This document shows, one piece after another, positions 1 to 7,685 of a DNA stretch of 34,755 nt. Where the stretch lies: NCBI GenBank assembly GCA_018713245.1, contig DVFM01000107.1, positions 1 to 34,755 on the forward strand. Direction: 5' to 3'. The position numbers and the translations under genes are program-made. How positions within the stretch are numbered: position 1 is the stretch's first letter; every line of letters begins with the position of its first letter. A model generated the notes under the pieces. That model did no database searches. It was not told the origin of the DNA and saw nothing but the letters and a program-made list of their open reading frames with translations. This DNA comes from Candidatus Merdivicinus intestinavium (GTDB taxonomy: Bacteria > Bacillota > Clostridia > Oscillospirales > Ruminococcaceae).

Positions 1-27
1 CGGTGGCCACATCCTTATTATACACCG

Positions 28-51
28 GGCGCCGCCCTTTTGGGTAGCGCC
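28..51 (-). terminator. Hairpin after the LytTR gene, terminator-like
   Basis: A 5-bp GGCGC/GCGCC stem (28-32 with 47-51) encloses an inner CCC-TTTT-GGG stem. It lies about 50 bases downstream of the minus-strand LytTR stop. There is no T tract on either strand, so termination is only a guess. The remaining bases of 1-100 show no gene. Confidence 0.25.
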
Positions 52-100
52 GGGACGGCGAACCGCCTCGCGCATTCGGATAGATACAGGGGCGGCCGTC

Positions 101-778
101 CTACCGGGGAGCCGGTCCGGCGGAAAGGCCGCCGGCTTCACAGGCGCTCCGGAAGCTCTGGCGGTATTTCCTGCCTAGGGGGAAGGATTCGCCCGTTTCC
201 AGGTCCACATGGGAGGCGGTGAATCCCCGGACAAAGCGCAGGTTGACCATATAGCTTTTGTGGATGCGGATGATGCCGAAGGGCCGCAGCTTTTCCGCTT
301 CCTCTTCCAGGACGCCCCAGTATTTGACGCTTCCGGACCCGGTAGCCAGTTTGACGCAGTGCTTGTCCATCTCGCAGAAGCGGATGTCCGCCGCGGAGAT
401 GGCAAACACCTCCTTCCGGATTTTTACGGCAAAAATCCCGAGCCGCACGCCGTATTTCCGAAGAAACGCCGCCAAGTGGGCGGAAAAATCCCCGCCCAGC
501 TCCAGACGCGCGTCGAATCCCGGAAACTCCCCTTCCGGCGGTTCCTGGCCGGGGGAATAAAAAAGGGCGAGGACCGGCGGACGGGGCAGCTTTGCGGCCT
601 CGTCCAGAATTTCCGGAAAATTCTGCCGCGCTGCGGCGTCCATCAAAATGAGTCCCATGCCGGCCAGGCCGTAGGGCTGTCCCGGAATCATCCGGCAAAT
701 GCCGTCCTTTGTCCGCAGGACGGAGGCAATCTCCCGGTACCGCGCTTCTTTGGGGGTGTAAACCGCTGTCTTTTTCAT
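101..778 (-). CDS. LytTR-domain transcriptional regulator
   Basis: The C-terminal half (about residues 115-215 of 225) is a LytTR DNA-binding domain: a strand reading KIRKEVFAISAADIRFCEMD, then the typical stretch RIHKSYMVNLRFV and the closing LGRKYRQSF. LytTR proteins bind direct repeats in promoters and often control bacteriocins, adhesion or competence. The first 110 residues resemble a shrunken receiver domain (LILMDAA could hold the acidic pocket strand), but I cannot point to a full phosphoacceptor site, so phosphorylation control is uncertain. No histidine kinase gene is adjacent inside the window. The ATG at 776-778 is preferred over the GTG nine bases upstream because GGAAGG sits 8 nt before it. 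Family is confident, target genes unknown. Confidence 0.82.
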   Translation of the reverse strand: MKKTAVYTPKEARYREIASVLRTKDGICRMIPGQPYGLAGMGLILMDAAARQNFPEILDEAAKLPRPPVLALFYSPGQEPPEGEFPGFDARLELGGDFSAHLAAFLRKYGVRLGIFAVKIRKEVFAISAADIRFCEMDKHCVKLATGSGSVKYWGVLEEEAEKLRPFGIIRIHKSYMVNLRFVRGFTASHVDLETGESFPLGRKYRQSFRSACEAGGLSAGPAPR

Positions 779-952
779 CAAAATCACCTTCCGGACCTTA
801 CTATTTCAGTATTCGCCGGAAAGGGGCCGTTTGTGACAGCTGCGCGGATAAGATTTTCAGAATGCTGCTCTTTTTTGATGGGGATGGGAATATGCGGACG
901 CATGAAGGGCTCAGCACAGACCCGGCGCGCCCTCCTTTTGCCAGAAATACAG

Positions 953-982
953 TGTAAACTATTGACAAAATTATAGTTTACA
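953..982 (+). promoter_or_regulatory. BirA (biotin repressor) operator of bioY
   Basis: A perfect 10-bp inverted repeat, TGTAAACTAT (953-962) and ATAGTTTACA (973-982), is separated by 10 bases and covers the -35 box and most of the spacer of the bioY promoter. The form (TGTAAAC...GTTTACA, half-sites with a long spacer, upstream of a biotin transporter) matches known BirA boxes of Firmicutes. Biotinyl-AMP-bound BirA would block RNA polymerase. A further half-site GTTTACA lies at 1017-1023, next to the ribosome binding site. Confidence 0.85.
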
Positions 983-990
983 GTTATAAT
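962..990 (+). promoter_or_regulatory. bioY promoter
   Basis: TTGACA at 962-967 and TATAAT at 985-990 with a 17-bp spacer, a perfect consensus sigma-A promoter. It is overlapped by the BirA operator. The upstream stretch 788-950 shows nothing else I can name. Confidence 0.9.
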
Positions 991-1038
991 AAGTGTGAAC
1001 TTTCAAAATAAACAGAGTTTACAAAGGAGAAAACAGTA

Positions 1039-1587
1039 ATGGAACAAACGGCAAAGGTATCCGGCAGGGTCCGGAAAATGGCGATGGCGGCTCTTTTTGC
1101 GGCGCTGACCGGCATTCTGTCCCAGATTTCCATCCCGCTGCCCGGGATGGTGCCGCTTTCGCTGGCAACCCTCGCCGTCTATCTGGCGGCAATCGTGCTG
1201 GACTGGAAGGAGGCGTTTCTGAGCCAGGCGGTTTATCTGCTTTTGGGAGCGGTGGGGGTGCCGGTCTTTTCCGGATTTGGAACCCTCAGCCGCCTGACCG
1301 GGCCCACCGGCGGATATCTGGCGGGATACGCCGCCTGTGCGCTGGCAGCGGGGCTCATTCTGCGGGCAGCGGGCCGCAGGCCGCTGTGGTGCGTTCTGGC
1401 GCTGGCGGCAGGGACCGCCGCGTGCTACCTGCTGGGAACTGTGTGGTATGTGGCGGTGACGGGGAATCCCTGGGGGGCATCCCTTGCCGCCTGCGTGCTG
1501 CCCTTTCTGCCCGGCGACGCGGTGAAAATTGCGGCGGCGGTGCTGGCGGGGACGCGGATCCGCAAAGCGGTTTTCCGCCGGTCATAA
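1039..1587 (+). CDS. bioY: Biotin transporter substrate-binding protein BioY
   Basis: BioY is the S component of an ECF-type importer and binds biotin in the membrane. The 182-residue size is usual for the family. Seen in the sequence: six hydrophobic segments, and the family signature around residues 75-105 (VGVPVFSGF, then RLTGPTGGYLAGY), which shapes the biotin site. AAAGGAG at 1023-1029 sits 9 nt before the ATG. No bioM/bioN (ATPase and T component) follow, so it would use a shared ECF module or work alone, as reported for some BioY proteins. Repression by BirA is indicated by the operator over its promoter, implying that biotin supply sets expression. Very confident. Confidence 0.95.
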   Translation: MEQTAKVSGRVRKMAMAALFAALTGILSQISIPLPGMVPLSLATLAVYLAAIVLDWKEAFLSQAVYLLLGAVGVPVFSGFGTLSRLTGPTGGYLAGYAACALAAGLILRAAGRRPLWCVLALAAGTAACYLLGTVWYVAVTGNPWGASLAACVLPFLPGDAVKIAAAVLAGTRIRKAVFRRS

Positions 1588-1605
1588 AAAAACGGATGCT
1601 CCGTT
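1584..1605 (-). terminator. Rho-independent terminator of the amidase-shikimate kinase unit
   Basis: Read on the minus strand, the stem AACGGA-GCA-TCCGTT (1605-1591) is followed directly by seven T (1590-1584). The stem is short (6 bp) but the T tract is good. It lies 155 bases past the shikimate kinase stop and touches the end of the converging bioY. Confidence 0.55.
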
Positions 1606-1667
1606 ACGTTGAAAATATATAATACAATCCGATTCGTATAAAATTGCGGAGCTTTATCACACAAGAT

Positions 1668-1716
1668 GGACAGCGCCCCCGGATTTTGCAGGCAAAATCC
1701 GGGGGCGAAGCTGTCC
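1668..1716. terminator. Long hairpin between converging genes
   Basis: A perfect 15-bp stem (1674-1688 with 1693-1707, loop CAGG) is extended, after a 2-3 base bulge, by GGACAG/CTGTCC. It lies between bioY (+) and shikimate kinase (-). There is no T tract on either side, so it may be a bidirectional transcription barrier or an RNA 3'-end stabiliser rather than a textbook terminator. Confidence 0.5.
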
Positions 1717-1760
1717 GCGCGTTTCATTTTGTACATGCGGCCTTTGGGCAGACAGGAGCG

Positions 1761-2255
1761 CTATAGGAGCCGGCCGGCGGCCAGGGTGACCGTTTCCTCC
1801 ACCGTCAGGCCCGCGCAGTCGAGGACAATGTCCGCGTAACGTTCATAGAGGGGCACGCGCTCCGCGTAAACGTCCGCCATGGTCTTGCCCGGCGCGATGG
1901 CGATTCCGCGGGTCTTGATGTTGGAAAGGCGGGCCATCATTTCCTCATAGGGCAGGCGCAGATACACCACCCTGCCCAGGGATTTTAAGCGCGCCATGCC
2001 CGCCGGCCGGTAAACCACGCTCCCGCCGGTGGCGATTACCGTTTCCGTGCAGGAGAGGGAGAGGACGGCCGCTTCCTCCGCGTCCAGAAAGGCTTCCATC
2101 CCGCGGGCGTTGAGGATTTCCTGGAGCAGGGCCCCCTCCCGCTTCTGGATGACCAGGTCGGTGTCCAGAAAGTCCACCCCCAGGGTTTTGGCCAGAATGA
2201 CCCCGACCGTACTTTTCCCGCAGCCGGGCATCCCGATGAGAACAATGTTTTCCAT
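1761..2255 (-). CDS. aroK: Shikimate kinase
   Basis: Phosphorylates shikimate at the 3-hydroxyl with ATP in the chorismate pathway; cytoplasmic. The 164-residue protein begins with the P-loop GMPGCGKSTVG (residues 8-18), followed by the shikimate-site aspartates in DFLDTDLVI (about 28-36), the glycine pair in ATGGSVV (about 70-76) and the lid region near 108-120. In the lid, the usual RPLL/RP motif is replaced by TRGIAIAPGKT, a variant seen in some clostridial kinases. ATG 2255 is chosen over longer starts because AAAGGA sits 8 nt upstream. It follows the amidase gene by 40 bases on the same strand, probably co-transcribed. Length matches the family (about 165-175). Confidence 0.88.
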   Translation of the reverse strand: MENIVLIGMPGCGKSTVGVILAKTLGVDFLDTDLVIQKREGALLQEILNARGMEAFLDAEEAAVLSLSCTETVIATGGSVVYRPAGMARLKSLGRVVYLRLPYEEMMARLSNIKTRGIAIAPGKTMADVYAERVPLYERYADIVLDCAGLTVEETVTLAAGRLL

Positions 2256-2295
2256 GCTGCACATCCTTTTGTTTTTTTCTATGGTAGCATATTTC

Positions 2296-3054
2296 CTACA
2301 GATTGACAAGGGGCTCGGCCAGCTCCACATAGGCGGCGCTCACATACCCCAGCTGCCCGCCGGCCTTTACGGTGTACCAGCCCTCCCATTTTCCGTAAAC
2401 GGTGACGGGCGACCCCTTGGGCAGGCGGCCGATAATGCGGGCGTCGGAAAAGGGGCGCTGGCGCAGGTTCAGGTTTCCCCATGCGGTGGCGACTGTTCCG
2501 ACCTGGGGCGAAACGGCCTGGGAAAAGGGGAGAAAGAAGTATTCCGCCATGGATTGCGCCACATTGACGGCGATGGGCTGGATATTTTCCCGGATCCAGT
2601 CGGCGTCCTCCTCGTTGTCGTGGTAGGCGAACTCGATGAGGGCGGCGGGCGGGATGGTTTTGGTGACCTCTCCCAGCCGGAGGGTGGGAACGGTCCGCAC
2701 CCATTCGGGGTAGGGATAAATCTCCCGGAGGTTGGCCGCGATGATCTCGGCGGCCCGGCGGCCGTTCCGGCTCCTGGGGGAGTAGTAGACCTCGGCGCCC
2801 CGGAGCGTCCCCTCCTTCCCCTCGGGGGCGGCGTTGGAATGGAGGGAGAGGTAGAAGTCGTAGGTGCTTTCCTTGGACTGCTGGATGGAGGAAGCGGCGG
2901 TCATGTCCGGGGTGTTGCGGGTGTAGCGGATGCTGTTGGCCAGCAGCCAGGGGACCAGGGCGTCCGCGATGAGGTTCATGTAGTATTCCTCGTTCCCGCC
3001 GCCGTGATAGAGGTTGTATTCCTGGGTGGAGGGGCTGAGATAGATGCGGGGCAT
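2296..3054 (-). CDS. N-acetylmuramoyl-L-alanine amidase (Amidase_3) with SH3 domain
   Basis: Predicted zinc amidase that cuts the bond between muramic acid and the stem peptide of peptidoglycan. Residues 1-175 show the Amidase_3 pattern in the variant that begins RIYLSPSTQEYN: candidate zinc ligands are the His in LYHGGGNEE and the Glu after it, His in LSLHSNAA, and the catalytic Glu in LIEFAYHDNEEDADW. The last 65 residues form a bacterial SH3 domain (NLNLRQRPFSDARIIGRLPKG, then WYTVKAGGQLGYVSAAYV) that likely binds wall peptides. No signal peptide is visible, as in amidases released by lysis or during sporulation. ATG 3054 is preferred because AAAGGA (3063-3068) lies 8 nt away; an upstream TTG at 3072 lacks such spacing. 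Confidence 0.85.
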   Translation of the reverse strand: MPRIYLSPSTQEYNLYHGGGNEEYYMNLIADALVPWLLANSIRYTRNTPDMTAASSIQQSKESTYDFYLSLHSNAAPEGKEGTLRGAEVYYSPRSRNGRRAAEIIAANLREIYPYPEWVRTVPTLRLGEVTKTIPPAALIEFAYHDNEEDADWIRENIQPIAVNVAQSMAEYFFLPFSQAVSPQVGTVATAWGNLNLRQRPFSDARIIGRLPKGSPVTVYGKWEGWYTVKAGGQLGYVSAAYVELAEPLVNL

Positions 3055-3108
3055 CGGCATCATCCTTTCCAATCATTTTCCTTATTTTATGAAAAATGCA
3101 AAAAGGAG

Positions 3109-3137
3109 GTGACAAAGCCCCGGTTTTGGATTATAAT
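3109..3137 (+). promoter_or_regulatory. Promoter of the endonuclease/exonuclease/phosphatase-fold gene
   Basis: GTGACA (3109-3114) and TATAAT (3132-3137) with a 17-bp spacer, 28 bases before the start codon. It lies in the divergent intergenic region shared with the amidase. Confidence 0.7.
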
Positions 3138-3164
3138 AGGGGGCGAAGGAAAGGAGTTTTTGCC

Positions 3165-3929
3165 ATGAAGATCGTCACATTCAACATCCGGTGCGATTTC
3201 GGCCAGGATGGAGAGAATAATTTTGAATACCGCAAGCCGCTGATCCTTCGCCGCATCGCGGAGGAAAAGCCGGACGTCATCGGCTTCCAGGAGGTGCTGC
3301 CCCACGTCCAGAAATGGCTGCGGGAAAGCCTTCCCGGCTACACGGTGGTGGGCTGCGGCCGGACCGCCGATTTCGGGGACGAAGCCATGACCATCGCCGT
3401 GCGCAATGAAACCTGCGAACTGCTGGGGCTGGAGGTGTTCTGGCTCTCGCCGGACCCATACCGTCCCGGTTCCCGGTATGAAAACCAGAGCGAGTGCCCC
3501 CGGACCTGCGCCATGGCCATCGTTAGCTGCCGGGAGCTTCCCGGCCCCATCCGTGTTTACAACACCCATCTGGACCACATCGGCGCGCAGGCGCGGATGC
3601 AGGGCCTGAGCCAGATCCTCCGGCGGATGGAGGACGATTCGGACAAGCTGGCCCTCCCCTCGGTGCTGATGGGGGACTTCAACGCCTACCCCGATTCGGT
3701 GGAAATGTCTCCCATCGGGGAATTCGCCTCCCTGGGTCTGCGGGACATCACCGCCGGCATCCCCGTCACCTACCATAACTACGGCCGCAGCGGCGAGGAA
3801 ACCGGGAAGATCGACTATATCTTTCTGACGGAGCCCTTCCGGGCGGAATCCGTCCGCCTCTGGGAGGACACGGAGAACGGCGTTTACCTCTCCGACCATT
3901 ATCCCATCTGTGCGGAGCTGACCGTCTGA
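3165..3929 (+). CDS. Endonuclease/exonuclease/phosphatase family hydrolase
   Basis: A 254-residue, metal-dependent phosphodiesterase-fold protein. Motifs of the superfamily are present in order: MKIVTFNIRCD at the start (Asn of the active site), DVIGFQEV (about 40-47, metal-binding Glu), YNTHLDHIG (about 130, catalytic His/Asn region), LMGDFNAYPD (about 168, Asp and Asn), IDYIFL (about 210) and the closing LSDHYPI (catalytic Asp-His). The family covers nucleases, sphingomyelinases and sugar or lipid phosphatases; the specific substrate cannot be told. There is no signal peptide, so it should act in the cytoplasm. The ATG has AAGGAG 9-10 nt upstream and follows its own promoter. It is a single-gene unit. 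Confidence 0.88.
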   Translation: MKIVTFNIRCDFGQDGENNFEYRKPLILRRIAEEKPDVIGFQEVLPHVQKWLRESLPGYTVVGCGRTADFGDEAMTIAVRNETCELLGLEVFWLSPDPYRPGSRYENQSECPRTCAMAIVSCRELPGPIRVYNTHLDHIGAQARMQGLSQILRRMEDDSDKLALPSVLMGDFNAYPDSVEMSPIGEFASLGLRDITAGIPVTYHNYGRSGEETGKIDYIFLTEPFRAESVRLWEDTENGVYLSDHYPICAELTV

Positions 3930-3934
3930 CGGGG

Positions 3935-3981
3935 AAAAGAAAAAACGCGGGAGCGCCCTGACTTTCAGGGGCGCTCCCGCG
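3935..3981 (-). terminator. Terminator of pepF (possibly bidirectional)
   Basis: A 16-bp GC-rich stem, CGCGGGAGCGCCCTGA (3946-3961) with its complement at 3965-3981 (one bulged base), is followed on the minus strand by six T and a second T-rich block. On the plus strand it lies 17 bases past the hydrolase stop, so it may serve both converging genes. Confidence 0.85.
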
Positions 3982-4003
3982 CGTGTTTTGGAGCAGGACC
4001 GGG

Positions 4004-5773
4004 TTACAGCAGTTTTTTGAGCTCCGCCAGCGTTTCGGCGAAATCCTCCGCCGTGTCCAGGATGGGCTTGGGGGACGCCATGTCCACCCCGGCGATCTTC
4101 AAAAGCTCGATGGGATGGGCGCTGGAGCCGCTGGCCAGGAATTTCCGGTAGTCCTCAATGGCAGGTTTTCCCAGCTCCCGGATGCGGCGGGAAATGGCGA
4201 CAGCCGCCGCAATGCCGGTGGCGTACTGGTAAACGTAGAAATTCCGGTAGAAGTGGGGGATGCGGGACCATTCGTAGGAAATCGTTTCGTCGGCGGCGAA
4301 TTCCGGGCCGTAATAGTCCTCGTTGAGCTTGCGGTGGATCTCGCAGAGGGTGGAGGGCAGCAGCGGCGCGCCTTCCTCGGCCAGTTTGTGGGTCTGGTAT
4401 TCAAAGTCGGCGAACATGGTCTGGCGGTAGAAGGTGGAACGGATGTCGTCCAGGTGCTTGGACAGAAGCAGCGCCTTTTCCTCCGGGGTTTCCGCCCGCT
4501 CCAGCAGATAGTGGTAGAGCAGCATTTCGTTGGTGGTGGAGGCGACCTCCGCGCAGAAAATGCTGTAGTCCGAATAGAGATAGGGCTGGGTTTTCTGGCT
4601 GAAATAGGTGTGCATGGAGTGGCCCAGCTCATGGACCAGGGTAAAGACGTCGTCCAGGGTGTTGTCGTAGTTTAAGAGCATATAGGGGTGGAACCCGTAA
4701 GCGCCGGTGGAGTAAGCGCCGGTCATCTTGTTTTTGCCGGGATAGATGTCAATCCAGCGGTCATCCACGCCGCAGCGCATCACCTGGGCATAATCCTCTC
4801 CCAGCACCGCGGTGGCTTTCAGGACGGTCTCCTTCCCTTCCTCGTAGGGGTATTCCCGGGCCACGTCCTTGACAATGGGGACAAAGAAATCGTAGAAATG
4901 GAAGTCCTCGATGCCCAGCACCTTTTTCCGCAGGGAGACGTATTCCTGCAGGGGCTTGGTGTTGGCGCGGACCGTTTCGATGAGGTTGTCGTACACCGTT
5001 TCGGGCACAAAATTGTCCGCCAGGGCGCATTCCCGGGCCGTTTGGTAATTCCGGCTCCGGGCCAGATAGACGTCCGTCTTGACCGCGCCGGCGTAGTTGC
5101 TGGACAGGGTGCGGATATGGCGGCCGTATGTCCCCAGAAGCCCTTCAAAATAGGCCTTGCGGTAAGCGCGGTCCGGGCTTTGGAGGGCGGCGCCGTAGCC
5201 CGCCTCGCTCACCTTCACCGGCTTGCCGTCGGGGCCCGTTACCTCCGGGAATTCCATGTCGTTGATGGTCAGGTCGTCGTAGACCTTGCGGAAGCTGCCG
5301 CCCATGTCCGCCATGCGGACCAGGATTTCCTCCCCCTGCCTGTCCAGAATGTGGGCCTTTTTGGTGAAGAAATCCTCGGCGTAATGGCGGTAAACTTCCA
5401 GCTCGGGCAGCTCTTTGCAGAAGGCGTCGAACTGCTCCATGGTGCCCTGCATCAGCTCCGGGGCCAGGAAGGCGGTTTTTTCGCCGAAGCGGCGGACCTC
5501 CGTCATGACCGTCTCCATCATGCCCTTGGCGCTGTCCACCGACAGGTCGGGGTGGTATTTGCAGGAGGCATACACGGAAAGCTGCTCCAGCTTCATGTTG
5601 CACTGCTCGTAAAGGCGGGCGGTCTCCCGCAGGTCGGAGGCGGAAGCGGCGGCATGGCCCTGCTGGGCGGCCAGGCGGTCCACAAGGCCGCGGACCTCCG
5701 CGAGCTGCGCTTCCCAGGCTTCGTCGCTTTCAAACATGTCCCGGAGATTCCAGGAGGCATTCTCTTTATCCAA
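4004..5773 (-). CDS. pepF: Oligoendopeptidase F (M3B zinc metallopeptidase)
   Basis: Cytoplasmic zinc peptidase that hydrolyses oligopeptides of roughly 7-17 residues; used in peptide turnover. The M3 zinc motif HELGHSMH is present (His-Glu about residues 381-382 and His 385 from the TTG start) with the third ligand in FCAEVASTTNE about 25 residues later, and the conserved GFHPYMLLNY and SGSSAHPIELLKIAGVD blocks. Length (589-592) is usual for PepF. Start choice is unusual: AAAGGA directly abuts the ATG at 5782, leaving no spacer, whereas the TTG at 5773 has a 7-nt spacer, so I prefer TTG; the ATG would add three residues. It is a stand-alone gene with its own promoter and terminator. Confidence 0.93.
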   Translation of the reverse strand: MDKENASWNLRDMFESDEAWEAQLAEVRGLVDRLAAQQGHAAASASDLRETARLYEQCNMKLEQLSVYASCKYHPDLSVDSAKGMMETVMTEVRRFGEKTAFLAPELMQGTMEQFDAFCKELPELEVYRHYAEDFFTKKAHILDRQGEEILVRMADMGGSFRKVYDDLTINDMEFPEVTGPDGKPVKVSEAGYGAALQSPDRAYRKAYFEGLLGTYGRHIRTLSSNYAGAVKTDVYLARSRNYQTARECALADNFVPETVYDNLIETVRANTKPLQEYVSLRKKVLGIEDFHFYDFFVPIVKDVAREYPYEEGKETVLKATAVLGEDYAQVMRCGVDDRWIDIYPGKNKMTGAYSTGAYGFHPYMLLNYDNTLDDVFTLVHELGHSMHTYFSQKTQPYLYSDYSIFCAEVASTTNEMLLYHYLLERAETPEEKALLLSKHLDDIRSTFYRQTMFADFEYQTHKLAEEGAPLLPSTLCEIHRKLNEDYYGPEFAADETISYEWSRIPHFYRNFYVYQYATGIAAAVAISRRIRELGKPAIEDYRKFLASGSSAHPIELLKIAGVDMASPKPILDTAEDFAETLAELKKLL

Positions 5774-5802
5774 AGAAATCATCCTTTCCGTACTTTTTCC
5801 CT

Positions 5803-5831
5803 ATTATACCCTTTTTCCGCGGAAAAGTAAA
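5803..5831 (-). promoter_or_regulatory. pepF promoter
   Basis: On the minus strand, TTTACT (5831-5826) and TATAAT (5808-5803) are 17 bp apart, ending 30 bases before the preferred TTG start. The -35 matches four of six consensus bases. Confidence 0.6.
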
Positions 5832-5856
5832 GGGGATGCCCGGAAAAGGGAGGGGC

Positions 5857-5885
5857 TTTCCATTTGGCGGAAAATCTGCTATAAT
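5857..5885 (+). promoter_or_regulatory. Promoter of the MATE gene
   Basis: TTTCCA (5857-5862) and TATAAT (5880-5885) with 17 bp between, 38 bases before the MATE start codon. The -35 is weak (four of six), the -10 perfect. Confidence 0.6.
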
Positions 5886-5923
5886 GGAGAAGCATGTCAT
5901 ATGGAAAAGAAAGGAATGCGTGT

Positions 5924-7288
5924 ATGTCCAAACGAATCGATTTGTTAACCGGCAGCATTATCAGCCCTCTGGTGCGGCTGGCGCTGCCCATCATGGGGAC
6001 CTCCCTGATCCAGATGGCCTACAATATGGTGGATATGATCTGGATCGGCCGGGTGGGAGCCGGGGCCGTGGCGGCGGTGGGGGCCGCCGGAATGTTTATG
6101 TGGCTCTCCAACGGCCTGATGGTGCTGGCCCGCATGGGCGGCCAGGTGTACACCGCCCAAAGCCTCGGGGCCGGAAAGCTGCGGGAGGCCGGCCGCTATG
6201 CCCAATGCTCGATCCAGCTGGGCGCGGTGTTCGCCGTCCTTTATACCATCGCGATGGTGGTGTTCTGCAAGCCGCTGGTGGGATTTTTCAACCTCAACAG
6301 CCCCCAGGTGGTCCGGGATGCGGAAAGTTATCTCTGGCTGGTGAGCCTGGGGACGCTGCCCTCCTTTTTGAATCAGATTTTCACCGCCCTCATCACCACC
6401 AGCGGCAACAGCCGCACCCCCTTCCTCGTCATGGGGGCGGGGTTGGTCATCAATATGGTGCTGGACCCGGTGCTGATTTTCGGCGTCGGCCCCGTCCCTG
6501 CCATGGGGGCGGCGGGAGCGGCCATCGCCACCACACTGGCACAGGTCGTCGTCACGCTGCTGTTCTTCCTTTATATCCGGCGGGACGACCACCTGTTTGC
6601 GAACGTCCGCCTGTTTTCCAAACCGGATTGGAGCTGCTGCCGGTCCATCCTCCGGCTGGGCGCGCCGTCCGCGGCCCAGAGCTGCATCTTCCCGCTGATT
6701 TCCATGGTCATTGCCCGGATTATCGCCGGATGGGGAGATGAAGCGGTGGCGGTTCAGAAGGTTGGAAGCCAGATCGAGTCCATTTCCTGGATGATGGCCG
6801 ACGGTTTTTCGGTGGCGGTCAACAGCTTCGTCGCCCAGAACTTCGGCGCGAGGAATTTCCAGCGGGCGCGGAAGGGCTACCGGGTGTCCATGGGGGTCAG
6901 CACCGTGTGGGGGCTGTTCTGCTCCGTGCTGCTGATGACGGCGGGCGGCTTGATCTTCCGGATTTTCATCCCGGACGCCGCGCTGCTGCCCATGGGGGTG
7001 GACTACCTGACCATTCTGGGCCTTTCCCAGATGTTTATGTGCTGGGAAAGCGTCACCAGCGGAGCCTACTCCGGCTTTGGGCATACGCTGACCCCGTCGC
7101 TGGTGAGCATCATCCTGACGGCGGCCCGCATCCCGGCGGCAATGCTGCTGTCCGCCACGCCGCTGGAGCTGAACGGCATTTGGTGGAGCATCTCCCTTTC
7201 CAGCATCTGCAAAGGGCTTCTGCTGGTCATCCTCTTCGCTTTGTTCCTCCGAAAGCTCACTGCAAAGCAGGCGCGGGCGGCGGATTAA
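5924..7288 (+). CDS. MATE family efflux transporter
   Basis: A 454-residue inner-membrane protein with about twelve hydrophobic segments in two repeated six-helix halves. The first half opens with LTGSIISPLVRLALPIMG and AYNMVDMIWIGRVG, the second with SILRLGAPSAAQ and FVAQNFGARNF, both typical of the DinF/NorM-like MATE family, which exports cationic drugs, toxins or metabolites in exchange for sodium ions or protons. The substrate cannot be read from sequence. ATG 5924 has AAAGGA 8 nt upstream; an ATG 30 bases earlier has none. It is transcribed alone and is followed by a hairpin and the tRNA cluster. Confidence 0.93.
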   Translation: MSKRIDLLTGSIISPLVRLALPIMGTSLIQMAYNMVDMIWIGRVGAGAVAAVGAAGMFMWLSNGLMVLARMGGQVYTAQSLGAGKLREAGRYAQCSIQLGAVFAVLYTIAMVVFCKPLVGFFNLNSPQVVRDAESYLWLVSLGTLPSFLNQIFTALITTSGNSRTPFLVMGAGLVINMVLDPVLIFGVGPVPAMGAAGAAIATTLAQVVVTLLFFLYIRRDDHLFANVRLFSKPDWSCCRSILRLGAPSAAQSCIFPLISMVIARIIAGWGDEAVAVQKVGSQIESISWMMADGFSVAVNSFVAQNFGARNFQRARKGYRVSMGVSTVWGLFCSVLLMTAGGLIFRIFIPDAALLPMGVDYLTILGLSQMFMCWESVTSGAYSGFGHTLTPSLVSIILTAARIPAAMLLSATPLELNGIWWSISLSSICKGLLLVILFALFLRKLTAKQARAAD

Positions 7289-7295
7289 CCGGATT

Positions 7296-7334
7296 TTGGG
7301 GCAAAACTGTGAAATAAGCGCAGTTTTGCCCCAA
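7296..7334 (+). terminator. Hairpin after the MATE gene
   Basis: A perfect 14-bp inverted repeat, TTGGGGCAAAACTG (7296-7309) and CAGTTTTGCCCCAA (7321-7334), with an 11-base loop, starting 8 bases past the stop codon. A T tract is missing, so the stop of transcription may be inefficient or need Rho. Confidence 0.6.
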
Positions 7335-7370
7335 TCATACTGGTGAAAACAACATTTTTTCAAAAAGGGC

Positions 7371-7399
7371 TGGACAAACAGCGGAAACTGTGCTATAAT
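7371..7399 (+). promoter_or_regulatory. Promoter of the tRNA operon
   Basis: TGGACA (7371-7376) and TATAAT (7394-7399) with a 17-bp spacer, 39 bases before the first mature tRNA base. The near-consensus form fits a stable RNA operon. Confidence 0.8.
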
Positions 7400-7438
7400 A
7401 ATCAACGTTGACCGCTTAGGACAGTCGGTGAGAACGAC

Positions 7439-7514
7439 GGGGGCGTAGCTCAGTTGGGAGAGTGCTTGCTTCGCATGCAAGAAGTCGAGGGTTCGAATCC
7501 CTTCGTCTCCACCA
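7439..7514 (+). tRNA. tRNA-Ala (anticodon CGC)
   Basis: A 76-nt cloverleaf with encoded CCA. The acceptor stem is GGGGGCG with CGTCTCC and contains the G3-U70 pair that identifies alanine tRNAs. Anticodon stem CTTGC/GCAAG surrounds the loop TTCGCAT, giving anticodon CGC (codon GCG). The T arm is GAGGG-TTCGAAT-CCCTT. First of three tandem tRNA genes. Confidence 0.95.
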
Positions 7515-7519
7515 TTTAT

Positions 7520-7596
7520 GAAGGTGTAGCTCAGTTGGTTAGAGTACCTGCTTGACATGCAGGGGGTCGATGGTTCAAGTCCATTCATCTTCACCA
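7520..7596 (+). tRNA. tRNA-Val (anticodon GAC)
   Basis: A 77-nt cloverleaf with encoded CCA. Acceptor GAAGGTG pairs with CATCTTC (one G-U). Anticodon arm CCTGC-TTGACAT-GCAGG gives GAC, reading valine codons GUC/GUU. The T loop is TTCAAGT. Five bases separate it from the preceding tRNA. Confidence 0.95.
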
Positions 7597-7600
7597 AATC

Positions 7601-7677
7601 GGAGGCATAGCTCAGTTGGTTAGAGCGTTCGCTTCACATGCGAGAGGTCGCGGGTTCGAGCCCCTCTGTCTCCACCA
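7601..7677 (+). tRNA. tRNA-Val (anticodon CAC)
   Basis: A 77-nt cloverleaf with encoded CCA. Acceptor GGAGGCA pairs with TGTCTCC. Anticodon arm TTCGC-TTCACAT-GCGAG gives CAC, reading GUG, a frequent codon in this GC-rich sequence. Last gene of the tRNA operon. Confidence 0.95.
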
Positions 7678-7685
7678 GTGTCAGA

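Noticed and set aside
11-22. Minus-strand TATAAT followed by AAGGAT at the left edge
   Set aside because: The -10-like box is too close to the ribosome-binding-like sequence for a transcript to include both, and no -35 box is present. The gene it might serve is outside the window.
2029-3168. Long open frames opposite or overlapping real genes (for example opposite the amidase and aroK, opposite pepF, opposite the glycosidases)
   Set aside because: They are side effects of GC-rich codon use: low-complexity Gly/Arg/Pro/Ala translations, no ribosome binding site and no family motifs.
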